A stretch of DNA of 5,234 bases from positions 1 to 5,234 of the forward strand of contig JALWJV010000159.1 in the NCBI GenBank assembly GCA_026996955.1, given 5' to 3'. Every line of letters begins with the position of its first letter. Positions within the stretch are counted from its first letter, which is position 1. The notes beneath the pieces are model-generated. The model was not told the origin of the DNA. It saw only the letters and a program-made list of their open reading frames with translations, and ran no database searches. Source of the stretch: Deltaproteobacteria bacterium (GTDB lineage Bacteria > Desulfobacterota > Dissulfuribacteria > Dissulfuribacterales > QOAL01). Below, piece after piece: positions 1 to 5,234 of the stretch. The position numbers and the translations under genes were made by a program.

Positions 1-379
1 CAGACCATCCCGAGGCCATCTCCCGTTCAAGTGACTGGCGTGCACCGTCCTTGATGTTTGCATTAGGGCTTTCAATAGTTATGTTATGTTCAGTAAGGTA
101 CTGGGTTACATCTTCAAGAACCGGCAGGTAATATCCATGCTGAATAAGCCTGTATGTAAGGGCTTCCCGTACCTTGACCTGTCTGTGAAGCGGAGAGTCA
201 ACAGTATCGCCATTACTGTAATCAGTCAGTGGCAGAAGAACCAGATCAGCCTTGTGGTCCACAGGCCCGGTAGTTGTAACGATTGGTGGAACCGGCTCTG
301 TAACTTTCTGGCCGCAGGCGCATAGCATAAAGAGTGCGATAATTGTAGTAATCAATAGCGAATTTTTGTAGCTTGACAT
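1..379 (-). CDS. Putative outer-membrane lipoprotein, C-terminus missing (runs off left edge)
   Basis: The frame is open from an ATG at 379 down to base 1, giving 126 codons and no stop. A strong Shine-Dalgarno AGGAGG (385-390, minus strand) lies 5 nt before the ATG and fixes the start. Residues 1-22 form a lipoprotein signal: a short basic and polar start (K5), a hydrophobic stretch at about 8-19, then the lipobox L19-C20-A21-C22. Glycine at +2 is not the inner-membrane retention signal, so sorting to the outer membrane is likely in a Gram-negative cell. A Pro/Thr-rich linker (about 27-40) follows. After it come a beta-strand-like segment VLLPLTDYS (47-55), a helix with VREALTYRLIQ (70-80) and GYYLPVLEDVTQYL (82-95). 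This strand-helix order resembles the TolB-N/CsgG/LpoB-type fold of periplasmic lipoproteins, but no family-specific motif is visible and the assignment is inference. It is transcribed away from the gene at 683. I do not recognise the family. Confidence 0.82.
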   Translation of the reverse strand, partial: MSSYKNSLLITTIIALFMLCACGQKVTEPVPPIVTTTGPVDHKADLVLLPLTDYSNGDTVDSPLHRQVKVREALTYRLIQHGYYLPVLEDVTQYLTEHNITIESPNANIKDGARQSLEREMASGWS

Positions 380-407
380 TATATCCTCCTGTAAGGAAAT
401 ATTTTTA

Positions 408-437
408 ATTATGCAATTTCTTTGCCATAACTGTCTT
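408..437 (-). promoter_or_regulatory. Candidate sigma70-type promoter for the lipoprotein gene
   Basis: On the minus strand, AAGACA (432-437) and CATAAT (408-413) are separated by 18 nt. They match four and five of six bases of the sigma70 -35 and -10 consensus. Transcription would begin about 20 nt before the Shine-Dalgarno at 385-390, a sensible leader length. The region is AT-rich, so chance matches are easy and this is only a candidate. Confidence 0.25.
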
Positions 438-595
438 TATGATTAAAATGAAAAAGCGGTCTGTTTTATACGGGATTTCAATGCGAATTAAATGAATCTA
501 TTTTATTACCTATTTATACTTATCGGGTGTGGCAAAAAAATTTTAAATGTTTTTTCGGCATCTACTCACAGGTTATCATATCCGCTTGTATTATA

Positions 596-631
596 GGGGG
601 AGTGATGTACGGGAAGTGTGCTATCGCCCCC
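596..631 (+). promoter_or_regulatory. Potential G5/C5 leader hairpin upstream of the 245-residue gene
   Basis: GGGGG (596-600) can pair with CCCCC (627-631) across a 26-nt loop, with a possible inner GAT/ATC pairing (604-606 with 623-625). A four-T stretch (635-638) follows at a short distance. The G run also sits just ahead of an ATG at 605, so pairing could hide a ribosome site. The stem is short, and an alternative ATAG/CTAT pairing (593-596 with 621-624) competes with it. It is a weak structural candidate 50 to 85 bases before the downstream start codon. Confidence 0.2.
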
Positions 632-634
632 GCA

Positions 635-650
635 TTTTGAAACGCTCAAT
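635..650 (+). repeat. Copy 1 of a 16-bp inverted dispersed repeat
   Basis: The sequence TTTTGAAACGCTCAAT is the exact reverse complement of 3195-3210. With a few mismatches the similarity runs on to 665 here and to 3180 in the other copy, with 25 of 31 positions identical. On the other side of the 16-mer it stops abruptly. Both copies are intergenic, which suits a dispersed intergenic repeat or a shared regulatory motif. Two copies alone cannot decide between these. Confidence 0.5.
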
Positions 651-682
651 TTAGGTAAGATCAAAATTTCAGGTAAAGAACC

Positions 683-1420
683 ATGGAAAGTGATATAAGC
701 AAGGCCCTTGCCTATCAGGTGAAGAAGGAAATAGCAGAACGCTATTTTGGCTCAAAGAAGCTGATAGAGGATGATGTTTCAAACCTCAGGCATCTGATTG
801 ACGAACTGAATAAAAGATATGAGGAGCGGTTAGGGCCTGCATTCGTGAGGATCTATTCCCTGTTAATGGATGAGGATATTATAGACCGGTTCATTGCATT
901 GATAGGCTGGGAAGAAAAACCTTTTTATGATAGCTATGTCAATGAATCCGTTACCATAAGGAAAAGACTCCTTGAGAAAATGCGCTCCCACGGATGGATT
1001 AAAAAGTCCAGGTTTGTAAACATGGTATTTGATGCCTACAGGCTGCTTTACAATGAATATGATCCGGTTGATGAGCTAAAATCTGAAATTCTCGACGAGT
1101 TATCCATTATAAAAGAGGAGTTGAAACTTTTTGAGGGTAAATATTCAATAGATGAGATCATGTCATTTGTGCGTCAGCTTGATATTAACAGGCAGAGTAT
1201 GTCAAATGTCATGGGCTCAAATATAGATGTGCTTGATACTGACAAGATAGCCCAAACTGTAAAACTGGAAGATATTTCAAACCTTGAAGCAGAGATGCCA
1301 TACCTTCATTCTCTTCCAGAACCAGCCAAAGTGGAAGATGAAATTGAAAAACTTGCGGCAATGGCCTATTCACGTCACCCGGAGATAGCAGTATCAGCAG
1401 TGGGTATGGCAAAACGATAA
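683..1420 (+). CDS. Uncharacterised soluble alpha-helical protein encoded upstream of aroB
   Basis: The 245-residue product matches no family I recognise. An in-frame TAA at 674-676 makes the ATG at 683 the first possible start. Only a weak AGG (671-673) precedes it as a ribosome site. The protein has no cysteine, no signal peptide and no membrane segment, so it is probably cytoplasmic. Residues 1-75 are charged and helical (for example KKEIAERYF and LIDELNKRYEERL). A tryptophan-containing central part (W76, W105) leads to amphipathic helices with FVNMVFDAYRLLYNEY (111-126) and acidic EILDELSIIKEELKLFEGKY (135-154). The C-terminal third (about 170-245) looks looser and ends in AVGMAKR. TAA is followed by aroB 21 bp later on the same strand, so co-transcription is likely. 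No catalytic motif is evident; a regulatory, scaffold or assembly role is possible but unsupported. Confidence 0.85.
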   Translation: MESDISKALAYQVKKEIAERYFGSKKLIEDDVSNLRHLIDELNKRYEERLGPAFVRIYSLLMDEDIIDRFIALIGWEEKPFYDSYVNESVTIRKRLLEKMRSHGWIKKSRFVNMVFDAYRLLYNEYDPVDELKSEILDELSIIKEELKLFEGKYSIDEIMSFVRQLDINRQSMSNVMGSNIDVLDTDKIAQTVKLEDISNLEAEMPYLHSLPEPAKVEDEIEKLAAMAYSRHPEIAVSAVGMAKR

Positions 1421-1441
1421 GGAATAGAAAGAGAGATAATT

Positions 1442-2590
1442 ATGAGTGCAGAACCTTCATTTGGTGCATGCAGCAAGGTTGCGCCAGAAGATATTTCACA
1501 CGTCTGGGAAACAGTTCACGTCCCGCTGGGAGATCACAGCTACGATATTCTTATAGGGCCAGGCCTCCTCTCTGATCTTGGCAATATGCTTTCTGAATTT
1601 CTGCCTGGCCGCAATTTTATAATGGTCACTGACACAAACGTAGAGGATTTTTTAGGGCTGGACCTTGTAAATATCCTGGAAAGTGCAGGAAACAGGGTAT
1701 CCATGCTCACGTTCCCTGCGGGTGAGGAGTCAAAGCGCATGGAGGTCATAGTGGACCTGGCGAGACGCATGGTGCAATCAGGCGCTGACCGTGGTTCGGT
1801 AATACTTGCCCTTGGTGGCGGTGTAACCGGTGATATGGCGGGTTTCCTGGCTTCAATCTACATGCGCGGTATTCCCTTTATCCAGCTTCCAACCACGCTT
1901 CTTGCCCAGGTTGACAGCTCCGTAGGCGGCAAGACAGGTGTTGATCTCCCAGAGGGCAAGAATCTTCTGGGAACCTTTGCCCAGCCCCTGCGGGTGTATG
2001 CTGATATTGGGGTAATGTGCACGCTTCCGGCTTCAGAGCTACGTAACGGCCTTGCCGAGGTTATCAAGTACGGCATGATTTGGAGCAAAGATCTCTTTGC
2101 CATGCTTGAGGAGAAATGGTGGGATGTTGTAAATCTGGAACCGCATGTCACTGCGGAAATTGTAAAGCAGTCATGCGAGATAAAGGCAAAGGTTGTGGCT
2201 GAAGATGAACGTGAAGGAGGGCTCAGGAGGATACTGAACTTTGGCCACACCATTGGACATGCCATTGAGGCCTCGTCAGACTACAAAATTCCGCACGGTG
2301 AGGCAGTTGCAATGGGCATGATGGCTGTAGCCCGAATTTCAGAGCATCGAGGGCTTATCTCACCTGATGACAGGAAGCGACTTTCCTCACTTATTGAGAG
2401 GTTTAATCTACCGGTGACTATTCCTGATTTTATTGATGATGATTCAATATTAAGGCTTGTTCAGCATGACAAGAAGGTACGGGATGGAAAGGTGAACTTT
2501 GTGCTGTGCAAGGGTATAGGCAGCACTGTAATTACAGATGATGTCAACATTGAAGAGATAATAAGGGCCGTCAGTGCTTGCAGAGCATGA
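1442..2590 (+). CDS. aroB: 3-dehydroquinate synthase
   Basis: AroB converts DAHP to 3-dehydroquinate, the second step of the shikimate pathway to aromatic amino acids, in the cytoplasm with NAD+ and a divalent metal such as zinc. The 382 residues carry the full family signature. An N-terminal Rossmann-like half has PAGEESK (92-98) and the glycine-rich nucleotide loop GGGVTGD (125-131). The stretch PTTLLAQVDSSVGGKTGVD (150-168) includes D158 and K164, and GKN (172-174) follows. The helical half has E206 and K209 (GLAEVIKYG), R262, N266, H269 and H273 (LNFGHTIGH), H285 (HGEAV) and K344/K345 (HDKK). By family alignment E206, H269 and H285 are the metal ligands. All expected active-site residues are present. 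The first 22 or so residues extend beyond the usual start of the family; no alternative ATG, GTG or TTG lies between 1442 and the conserved core, so the extension appears real. A weak GAGAG (1431-1435) precedes the start. Confidence 0.97.
   Translation: MSAEPSFGACSKVAPEDISHVWETVHVPLGDHSYDILIGPGLLSDLGNMLSEFLPGRNFIMVTDTNVEDFLGLDLVNILESAGNRVSMLTFPAGEESKRMEVIVDLARRMVQSGADRGSVILALGGGVTGDMAGFLASIYMRGIPFIQLPTTLLAQVDSSVGGKTGVDLPEGKNLLGTFAQPLRVYADIGVMCTLPASELRNGLAEVIKYGMIWSKDLFAMLEEKWWDVVNLEPHVTAEIVKQSCEIKAKVVAEDEREGGLRRILNFGHTIGHAIEASSDYKIPHGEAVAMGMMAVARISEHRGLISPDDRKRLSSLIERFNLPVTIPDFIDDDSILRLVQHDKKVRDGKVNFVLCKGIGSTVITDDVNIEEIIRAVSACRA
2563..2567 (+). promoter_or_regulatory. Ribosome binding site supporting the GTG start of tadA
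   Basis: AAGGG lies 6 nt before the GTG at 2574, inside the end of aroB. The later in-frame ATG at 2598 has only a poor purine-rich stretch before it. The spacing favours GTG as the tadA start and suggests translation coupled to aroB termination. Confidence 0.5.
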
Positions 2591-3038
2591 AAAATTTATG
2601 ACCCTTGCGCTGAAACAGGCCAAGATTGCATGGGAGGCCGGGGAAGTTCCTGTGGGGGCCGTTGTGGTATCAGGGAAGGGAGATGCGATTGCCCAGGCTC
2701 ACAACTCTCCGGTTTCTTTAGCCGATCCCACGGCACATGCCGAGATTTTGGCCATTAGAAAGGCGGCTTTGCACACAGGTAACTACAGGCTGACCGGTGC
2801 ATCATTGTATGTTACTATAGAGCCCTGCTGCATGTGCGCAGGGGCAATGGTGCATGCCCGGATTTCAAGGCTTATCTTTGGTGCATGGGATGAAAAGGCC
2901 GGTGCCTGCGGCAGTGTTTTTGATATAGTCAGGGATTCCAGGTTGAATCACCAGATAGAAGTAGTGCCAGGCATCATGGCTGATGAATGCAGCGGCATAA
3001 TACGGGAATTTTTCAGGCAGAAGAGAGAGAAAGCCTGA
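2574..3038 (+). CDS. tadA: tRNA-specific adenosine deaminase (A34 to I34 editing)
   Basis: TadA deaminates the wobble adenosine of tRNA-Arg(ACG) to inosine, so that one tRNA reads several CGN codons; it is a cytoplasmic zinc-dependent homodimer. The 154-residue product has the typical length. It shows the N-terminal FMTLALKQAKIAWEAGEVPVGAVVV pattern (8-32), split here as helix then strand, and the conserved AHN (42-44). The catalytic HAE (H55, E57) provides a zinc ligand and the proton-shuttling glutamate, and PCCMC (84-88) supplies the cysteines C85 and C88. The C-terminal part has LNHQIEV (124-130), the ADECSGIIREFF helix (136-147) and a basic end. These features favour TadA over free cytidine or guanine deaminases. 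The GTG start is chosen because AAGGG lies 6 nt upstream and because residues 5-9 (HEKFM) match the N-termini of homologues; ATG at 2598 is the alternative. The gene overlaps aroB by 17 bp in another frame. Confidence 0.95.
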   Translation: MLAEHEKFMTLALKQAKIAWEAGEVPVGAVVVSGKGDAIAQAHNSPVSLADPTAHAEILAIRKAALHTGNYRLTGASLYVTIEPCCMCAGAMVHARISRLIFGAWDEKAGACGSVFDIVRDSRLNHQIEVVPGIMADECSGIIREFFRQKREKA

Positions 3039-3084
3039 AAAGTTTTCTCAAAGACCTAAAACTTAAGCAAAACAGATTTCAGGC

Positions 3085-3179
<95 letters not shown>

Positions 3180-3185
3180 TTTTTT
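3180..3185 (+). terminator. T6 tract immediately after the tRNA, possible transcription end
   Basis: Six thymidines begin 2 nt after the encoded CCA. A U run just after the stable T-arm and acceptor helices can act like an intrinsic terminator, and this is the only U tract in the gap that suits plus-strand termination. There is no separate GC-rich hairpin, so the call is tentative. Confidence 0.3.
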
Positions 3186-3194
3186 CTACCCTGG

Positions 3195-3210
3195 ATTGAG
3201 CGTTTCAAAA
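3195..3210 (-). repeat. Copy 2 of the 16-bp inverted dispersed repeat
   Basis: On the minus strand this reads TTTTGAAACGCTCAAT, identical to 635-650 on the plus strand, with imperfect similarity continuing to 3180. Part of it (3203-3210) is also the outer end of the local inverted repeat at 3203-3277, so the motif TTTTGAAA occurs three times in the two gaps. Confidence 0.5.
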
Positions 3211-3277
3211 GTTTGAAGAAATGATTTTATGCGATATTAAAAGGAGTTAAATGTATCAAGCTCTTCAACTTTTGAAA
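3203..3277. repeat. 16-bp imperfect inverted repeat in the tRNA-permease gap
   Basis: The left arm (3203-3219, TTTCAAAAGTTTGAAGA) pairs with the right arm (3262-3277, TCTTCAACTTTTGAAA) over 16 pairs with a single bulged T, around a 42-nt loop. It lies between a plus-strand tRNA and the end of a minus-strand gene. A U tract is missing on either side, so it is not a standard intrinsic terminator, though it could stabilise or process 3' ends from both directions. Confidence 0.55.
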
Positions 3278-3289
3278 TCCTTCGGGATT
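3276..3289 (+). repeat. Small hairpin with UUCG tetraloop
   Basis: AATCC (3276-3280) and GGATT (3285-3289) close the loop TTCG. In plus-strand RNA this gives a C(UUCG)G tetraloop, an exceptionally stable loop type, on a 5-bp stem. It abuts the right arm of the 3203-3277 inverted repeat, and the two compete for bases 3276-3277. No U run follows. Confidence 0.4.
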
Positions 3290-3321
3290 GGCGTATTCAC
3301 TGCATCTCCTTTTATCTCATC

Positions 3322-4659
3322 TTAAATCTCTTCAATCTCCTCGATTTCACGCATAATCCATCTTCTCTGAGAGAACAGTATCTCGGCCAGGAAGATAGTC
3401 AGATACATCGATCCAATCCAGTAAAGGCTTGTACGGTTTGATGTGTACAGATAGTACATCAGCGTAAACCATGAGGCCAGGGTGAAGATCAGGCCAGTCA
3501 GTGCAACAGCAATGCTTGCATCTATGCGGTCACGCAAACGGAGGGCAGAGAGGTTTATGGCTGCAAAGATCAGCAGAAATGTTGAGCTTGCAAAGGAAGA
3601 TATAATTGTGAGGTTTGCCACATTCACAAAAATCAGGGTGATAGCGGTGATAACAATGAGGCTCACCCACGGGATGTTGTTTTGCTTGCGGCGAAATGCA
3701 AAGACCGGTGGAAGGACCTTTTCTGTGGCCATTACCATTCCCAGGCGAGCTGTGCCAAACATTGTGGCGTTTATGGCAGATGAGGCAGAAAACAGGGCAG
3801 CAAGGCCAATAAGCTGGAAACCGGCCTGTCCCAGAAACGGCTTTGCCGCAACTGCCAGTGCATATTCCTTGTAACGGATGATTTCATCTGGCAGCAGGTT
3901 GCCTACTGCTACAAGGGAAACAAGTATGTACACAGCGATGGTGATGGAAATTGACCAGAGAATGCCCTTGTGAAGGTTATGTTCCGGATCGACCATTTCA
4001 TTTGCAGCATTTGGGATGAGTTCAAAGCCTTCATACGCCACAAAAATAAGGGCAGCTCCCATGGCAACGCTGGCATATCCCTGGTTGAATATGGGAAATA
4101 TGTGGTCTGGCTTGGCGTAAAATATCCCTATAACGCCAAAAAGAAACAGTATCAGCATCTTGACTGTAACAATAATGAGTTCACTGGTGCCGCTTGCCTT
4201 AACGCCGTATAAATTTACTCCCAGAAATGTACAGAGAACCAGTGATTCAAGCAGATGATGCATGCCGGATTGATCAGGCCCGCTACCAAGCATTGCAGTG
4301 CCGTAAACACCAAACGTAAAGGCGTACAGTGCCATTGTGCCAATGTACCCTACAAGAAGCAGCCACCCTCCAAGGCCCGATATGTTGGGATGTTTGAAGG
4401 CATGTTCCAGATAGGTGAATGAACCGCCGTCCGATCGGAATGCAACACCAAGACGGGCGTAGGAAATGCCAGTCAGCAGGGCTACGATACCGCCAAGGGC
4501 AAATGCAACAGGTGCGGCGTGTCCTGCCCGGGTGATGGCAAGGCCCAGAACCGAAAAAATTCCCCCTCCTACCATTCCTCCCACTCCCATTGCAATAACT
4601 TCTTTTAATGTGAGCAGCTCTTCTTCCGGAGAAGGGTTTTTGGTATTAATATCAGTCAT
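3322..4659 (-). CDS. APC-superfamily amino-acid permease
   Basis: This 445-residue inner-membrane protein has about twelve hydrophobic segments, roughly at residues 20-42, 48-72, 95-120, 136-153, 158-181, 195-218, 232-254, 280-310, 330-348, 352-372, 381-403 and 410-429. TM1 carries the broken-helix glycine motif GVGGMVGGGIF (25-35), typical of APC transporters, where the backbone binds the substrate amino group. GGSFTYLEHAF (78-88) precedes TM3, and TM6 has FVAYEGFELIPNAANEMVDP (206-225), the second unwound helix region and a hallmark of the family. Length and layout suit a secondary amine or amino-acid transporter (symporter or antiporter); the substrate cannot be read from sequence. The start is fixed by GGGAGG (4666-4671) 6 nt before the ATG. 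The C-terminus is unusually acidic and repetitive (EIEEIEEI). It is divergent from a LysR gene, its probable regulator. Confidence 0.93.
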   Translation of the reverse strand: MTDINTKNPSPEEELLTLKEVIAMGVGGMVGGGIFSVLGLAITRAGHAAPVAFALGGIVALLTGISYARLGVAFRSDGGSFTYLEHAFKHPNISGLGGWLLLVGYIGTMALYAFTFGVYGTAMLGSGPDQSGMHHLLESLVLCTFLGVNLYGVKASGTSELIIVTVKMLILFLFGVIGIFYAKPDHIFPIFNQGYASVAMGAALIFVAYEGFELIPNAANEMVDPEHNLHKGILWSISITIAVYILVSLVAVGNLLPDEIIRYKEYALAVAAKPFLGQAGFQLIGLAALFSASSAINATMFGTARLGMVMATEKVLPPVFAFRRKQNNIPWVSLIVITAITLIFVNVANLTIISSFASSTFLLIFAAINLSALRLRDRIDASIAVALTGLIFTLASWFTLMYYLYTSNRTSLYWIGSMYLTIFLAEILFSQRRWIMREIEEIEEI

Positions 4660-4796
4660 TGAATGCCTCCCTTGATGAAGATGTAGTCAGGGTGTTTTTG
4701 ATATTATGCTCTGATGAGACGATAAACAGTAAAATTTAAACTGCAAGGCAATCAAGGGTATGAAATTTTTACTATCCTGCTTTAAATTTAATAAAA
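4660..4796. promoter_or_regulatory. Divergent permease/LysR control region
   Basis: The 137-bp gap must hold promoters for both divergent genes and is where a LysR protein would normally bind. AAATTTAAA (4732-4740) and TTTAAATTT (4781-4789) form an inverted pair, and imperfect pairing continues inward through GCAAGG (4743-4748) and CCTGC (4776-4780). Such AT-rich palindromes fit the loose T-N11-A LysR pattern but also occur by chance. Possible -10 elements are CATAAT on the minus strand (4703-4708) for the permease and TACTAT on the plus strand (4770-4775) for the regulator. Neither has a good -35, as is common for activator-dependent promoters. Confidence 0.4.
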
Positions 4797-5234
4797 ATGC
4801 TTGATTTAAGACAGTTACAGGTATTTATGGCCGTATGGGACAAGAGGAGCCTGAGTCAGGCTGCAGAGGCAATATACCTGACTCAGCCCACGGTAAGCGC
4901 ACACCTGAAGGCCCTTGAAGAGCAGCTTGGGGTACGGCTATTTGACCGTTCGTCCAGGGAGGTGATCCCAACTGCCGCGGGTGAGGTCCTCTATCCCTTT
5001 GTTCATAATATTCTCCGGCTTAACCGTCAGGCTGAAGAGAGCATATCAGGGCTGGTGGGTGAAGGACGCGGGGTTTTGGAGGTTGGTGCCAGCAATATTC
5101 CCGGGCAATATCTCCTGCCGGCAATTCTTGGCCAGTTCAGGAAACATCGCCCCATGGTTGAAATAAAACTTTTCATTGCTGATACCAGGAGCGTTATTGA
5201 GGATGTATTGGAAGGGCAGATAGAGCTTGGGATT
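4797..5234 (+). CDS. LysR-family transcriptional regulator, C-terminus missing (runs off right edge)
   Basis: From ATG at 4797 the frame stays open for 146 codons to the window end. Residues 1-62 are a textbook LysR winged helix-turn-helix: LDLRQLQVFMAV (2-13), the HTH with SLSQAAEAIYLTQPTVSAHLKALEEQLG (18-45, written without a break only as a span), LFDRSSREVIPTAAG (48-62). A linker helix (63-90) leads to the start of the periplasmic-binding-like effector domain, with GASNIPGQYLLPAIL (97-111) and DTRSVIEDVLEGQIELGI (129-146). The NIPGQYLLP pattern resembles the CysL-like and selenium-metabolism-associated LysR subgroups, but this is only resemblance. An in-frame TGA at 4761-4763, with no start codon between it and 4797, fixes the start. 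No Shine-Dalgarno precedes it; the upstream bases are nearly all A and T. The divergent position suggests control of the permease and of itself. Confidence 0.93.
   Translation, partial: MLDLRQLQVFMAVWDKRSLSQAAEAIYLTQPTVSAHLKALEEQLGVRLFDRSSREVIPTAAGEVLYPFVHNILRLNRQAEESISGLVGEGRGVLEVGASNIPGQYLLPAILGQFRKHRPMVEIKLFIADTRSVIEDVLEGQIELGI

Larger units (their letters stand above)
380..682. other. Divergent intergenic region, AT-rich, no supported gene
   Basis: This 303-bp gap separates the minus-strand lipoprotein gene from the plus-strand 245-residue gene, so it must carry promoters for both. It is clearly more AT-rich than the flanking genes up to about 590 and more GC-rich from 596 to 650. On the plus strand the best -10-like hexamers are TATACT (515-520) and TATTAT (589-594), and neither has a convincing -35 partner. 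From 596 it holds a G5/C5 potential hairpin and, at 635-650, a 16-mer that recurs in reverse complement at 3195-3210. I see no RNA gene or known riboswitch signature. Confidence 0.6.

Noticed and set aside
86..325. Plus-strand 79-codon frame opposite the lipoprotein gene
   Set aside because: The minus-strand frame has a strong ribosome site, lipobox and sensible composition; the plus-strand one is its shadow.
448..495. 15-codon frame in the 380-682 gap
   Set aside because: It has no ribosome site, is very short and lies in AT-rich sequence where such frames are common.
1858..2265. 135-codon minus-strand frame inside aroB
   Set aside because: It is antisense to the most conserved part of AroB and has Ser/Arg-rich shadow composition.
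3040..3064. AAGTTTT/AAAACTT inverted repeat between tadA and the tRNA as a terminator
   Set aside because: It is a 7-bp AT-rich stem with an 11-nt loop and no U tract, too weak to call.
3482..3874. 130-codon plus-strand frame (and shorter ones at 3970-4212 and 4466-4675) opposite the permease
   Set aside because: The permease frame shows full family motifs and membrane periodicity. The antisense frames have no motif and no ribosome site.
4981..5166. 61-codon plus-strand frame inside the LysR gene
   Set aside because: It is out of frame with a clear LysR coding sequence that continues to the window edge.

Overview
This is a moderate-GC bacterial window with densely packed housekeeping genes and AT-rich intergenic gaps. 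A lipoprotein with a clear lipobox points to a Gram-negative cell. The AroB, TadA and LysR sequences look like those of Desulfobacterota or a neighbouring phylum (Nitrospirota is an alternative), but that placement rests on general resemblance and is low confidence.

Layout, left to right. (1) 1-379, minus: the N-terminal part of a lipoprotein, cut by the window edge. (2) 380-682: a 303-bp AT-rich divergent promoter/leader region with a G5/C5 hairpin and a 16-bp sequence that recurs inverted at 3195-3210. (3) 683-3178, plus: a tight cluster of an unrecognised 245-residue helical protein, aroB (3-dehydroquinate synthase), tadA (tRNA adenosine deaminase, GTG start, overlapping aroB by 17 bp) and a complete tRNA-Ser(CGA) with encoded CCA. 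(4) 3179-3321: a convergent gap with several inverted repeats. (5) 3322-4659, minus: an APC-superfamily amino-acid permease. (6) 4660-4796: a divergent control region. (7) 4797-5234, plus: the N-terminal 146 codons of a LysR-type regulator, cut by the right edge.

How the parts relate. The 245-residue gene, aroB and tadA are probably co-transcribed, since the gaps are 21 bp and -17 bp, although they share no pathway: aroB serves aromatic biosynthesis, and tadA makes inosine at the wobble position of tRNA-Arg(ACG). The permease and LysR gene form the classic divergent regulator-target pair, so the regulator may control amino-acid transport. No phage, transposase, CRISPR or defence genes are visible. 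I found no clear new multi-gene system. The items most worth a second look are the shared inverted 16-mer, the interleaved inverted repeats after the tRNA, and the unrecognised gene ahead of aroB.
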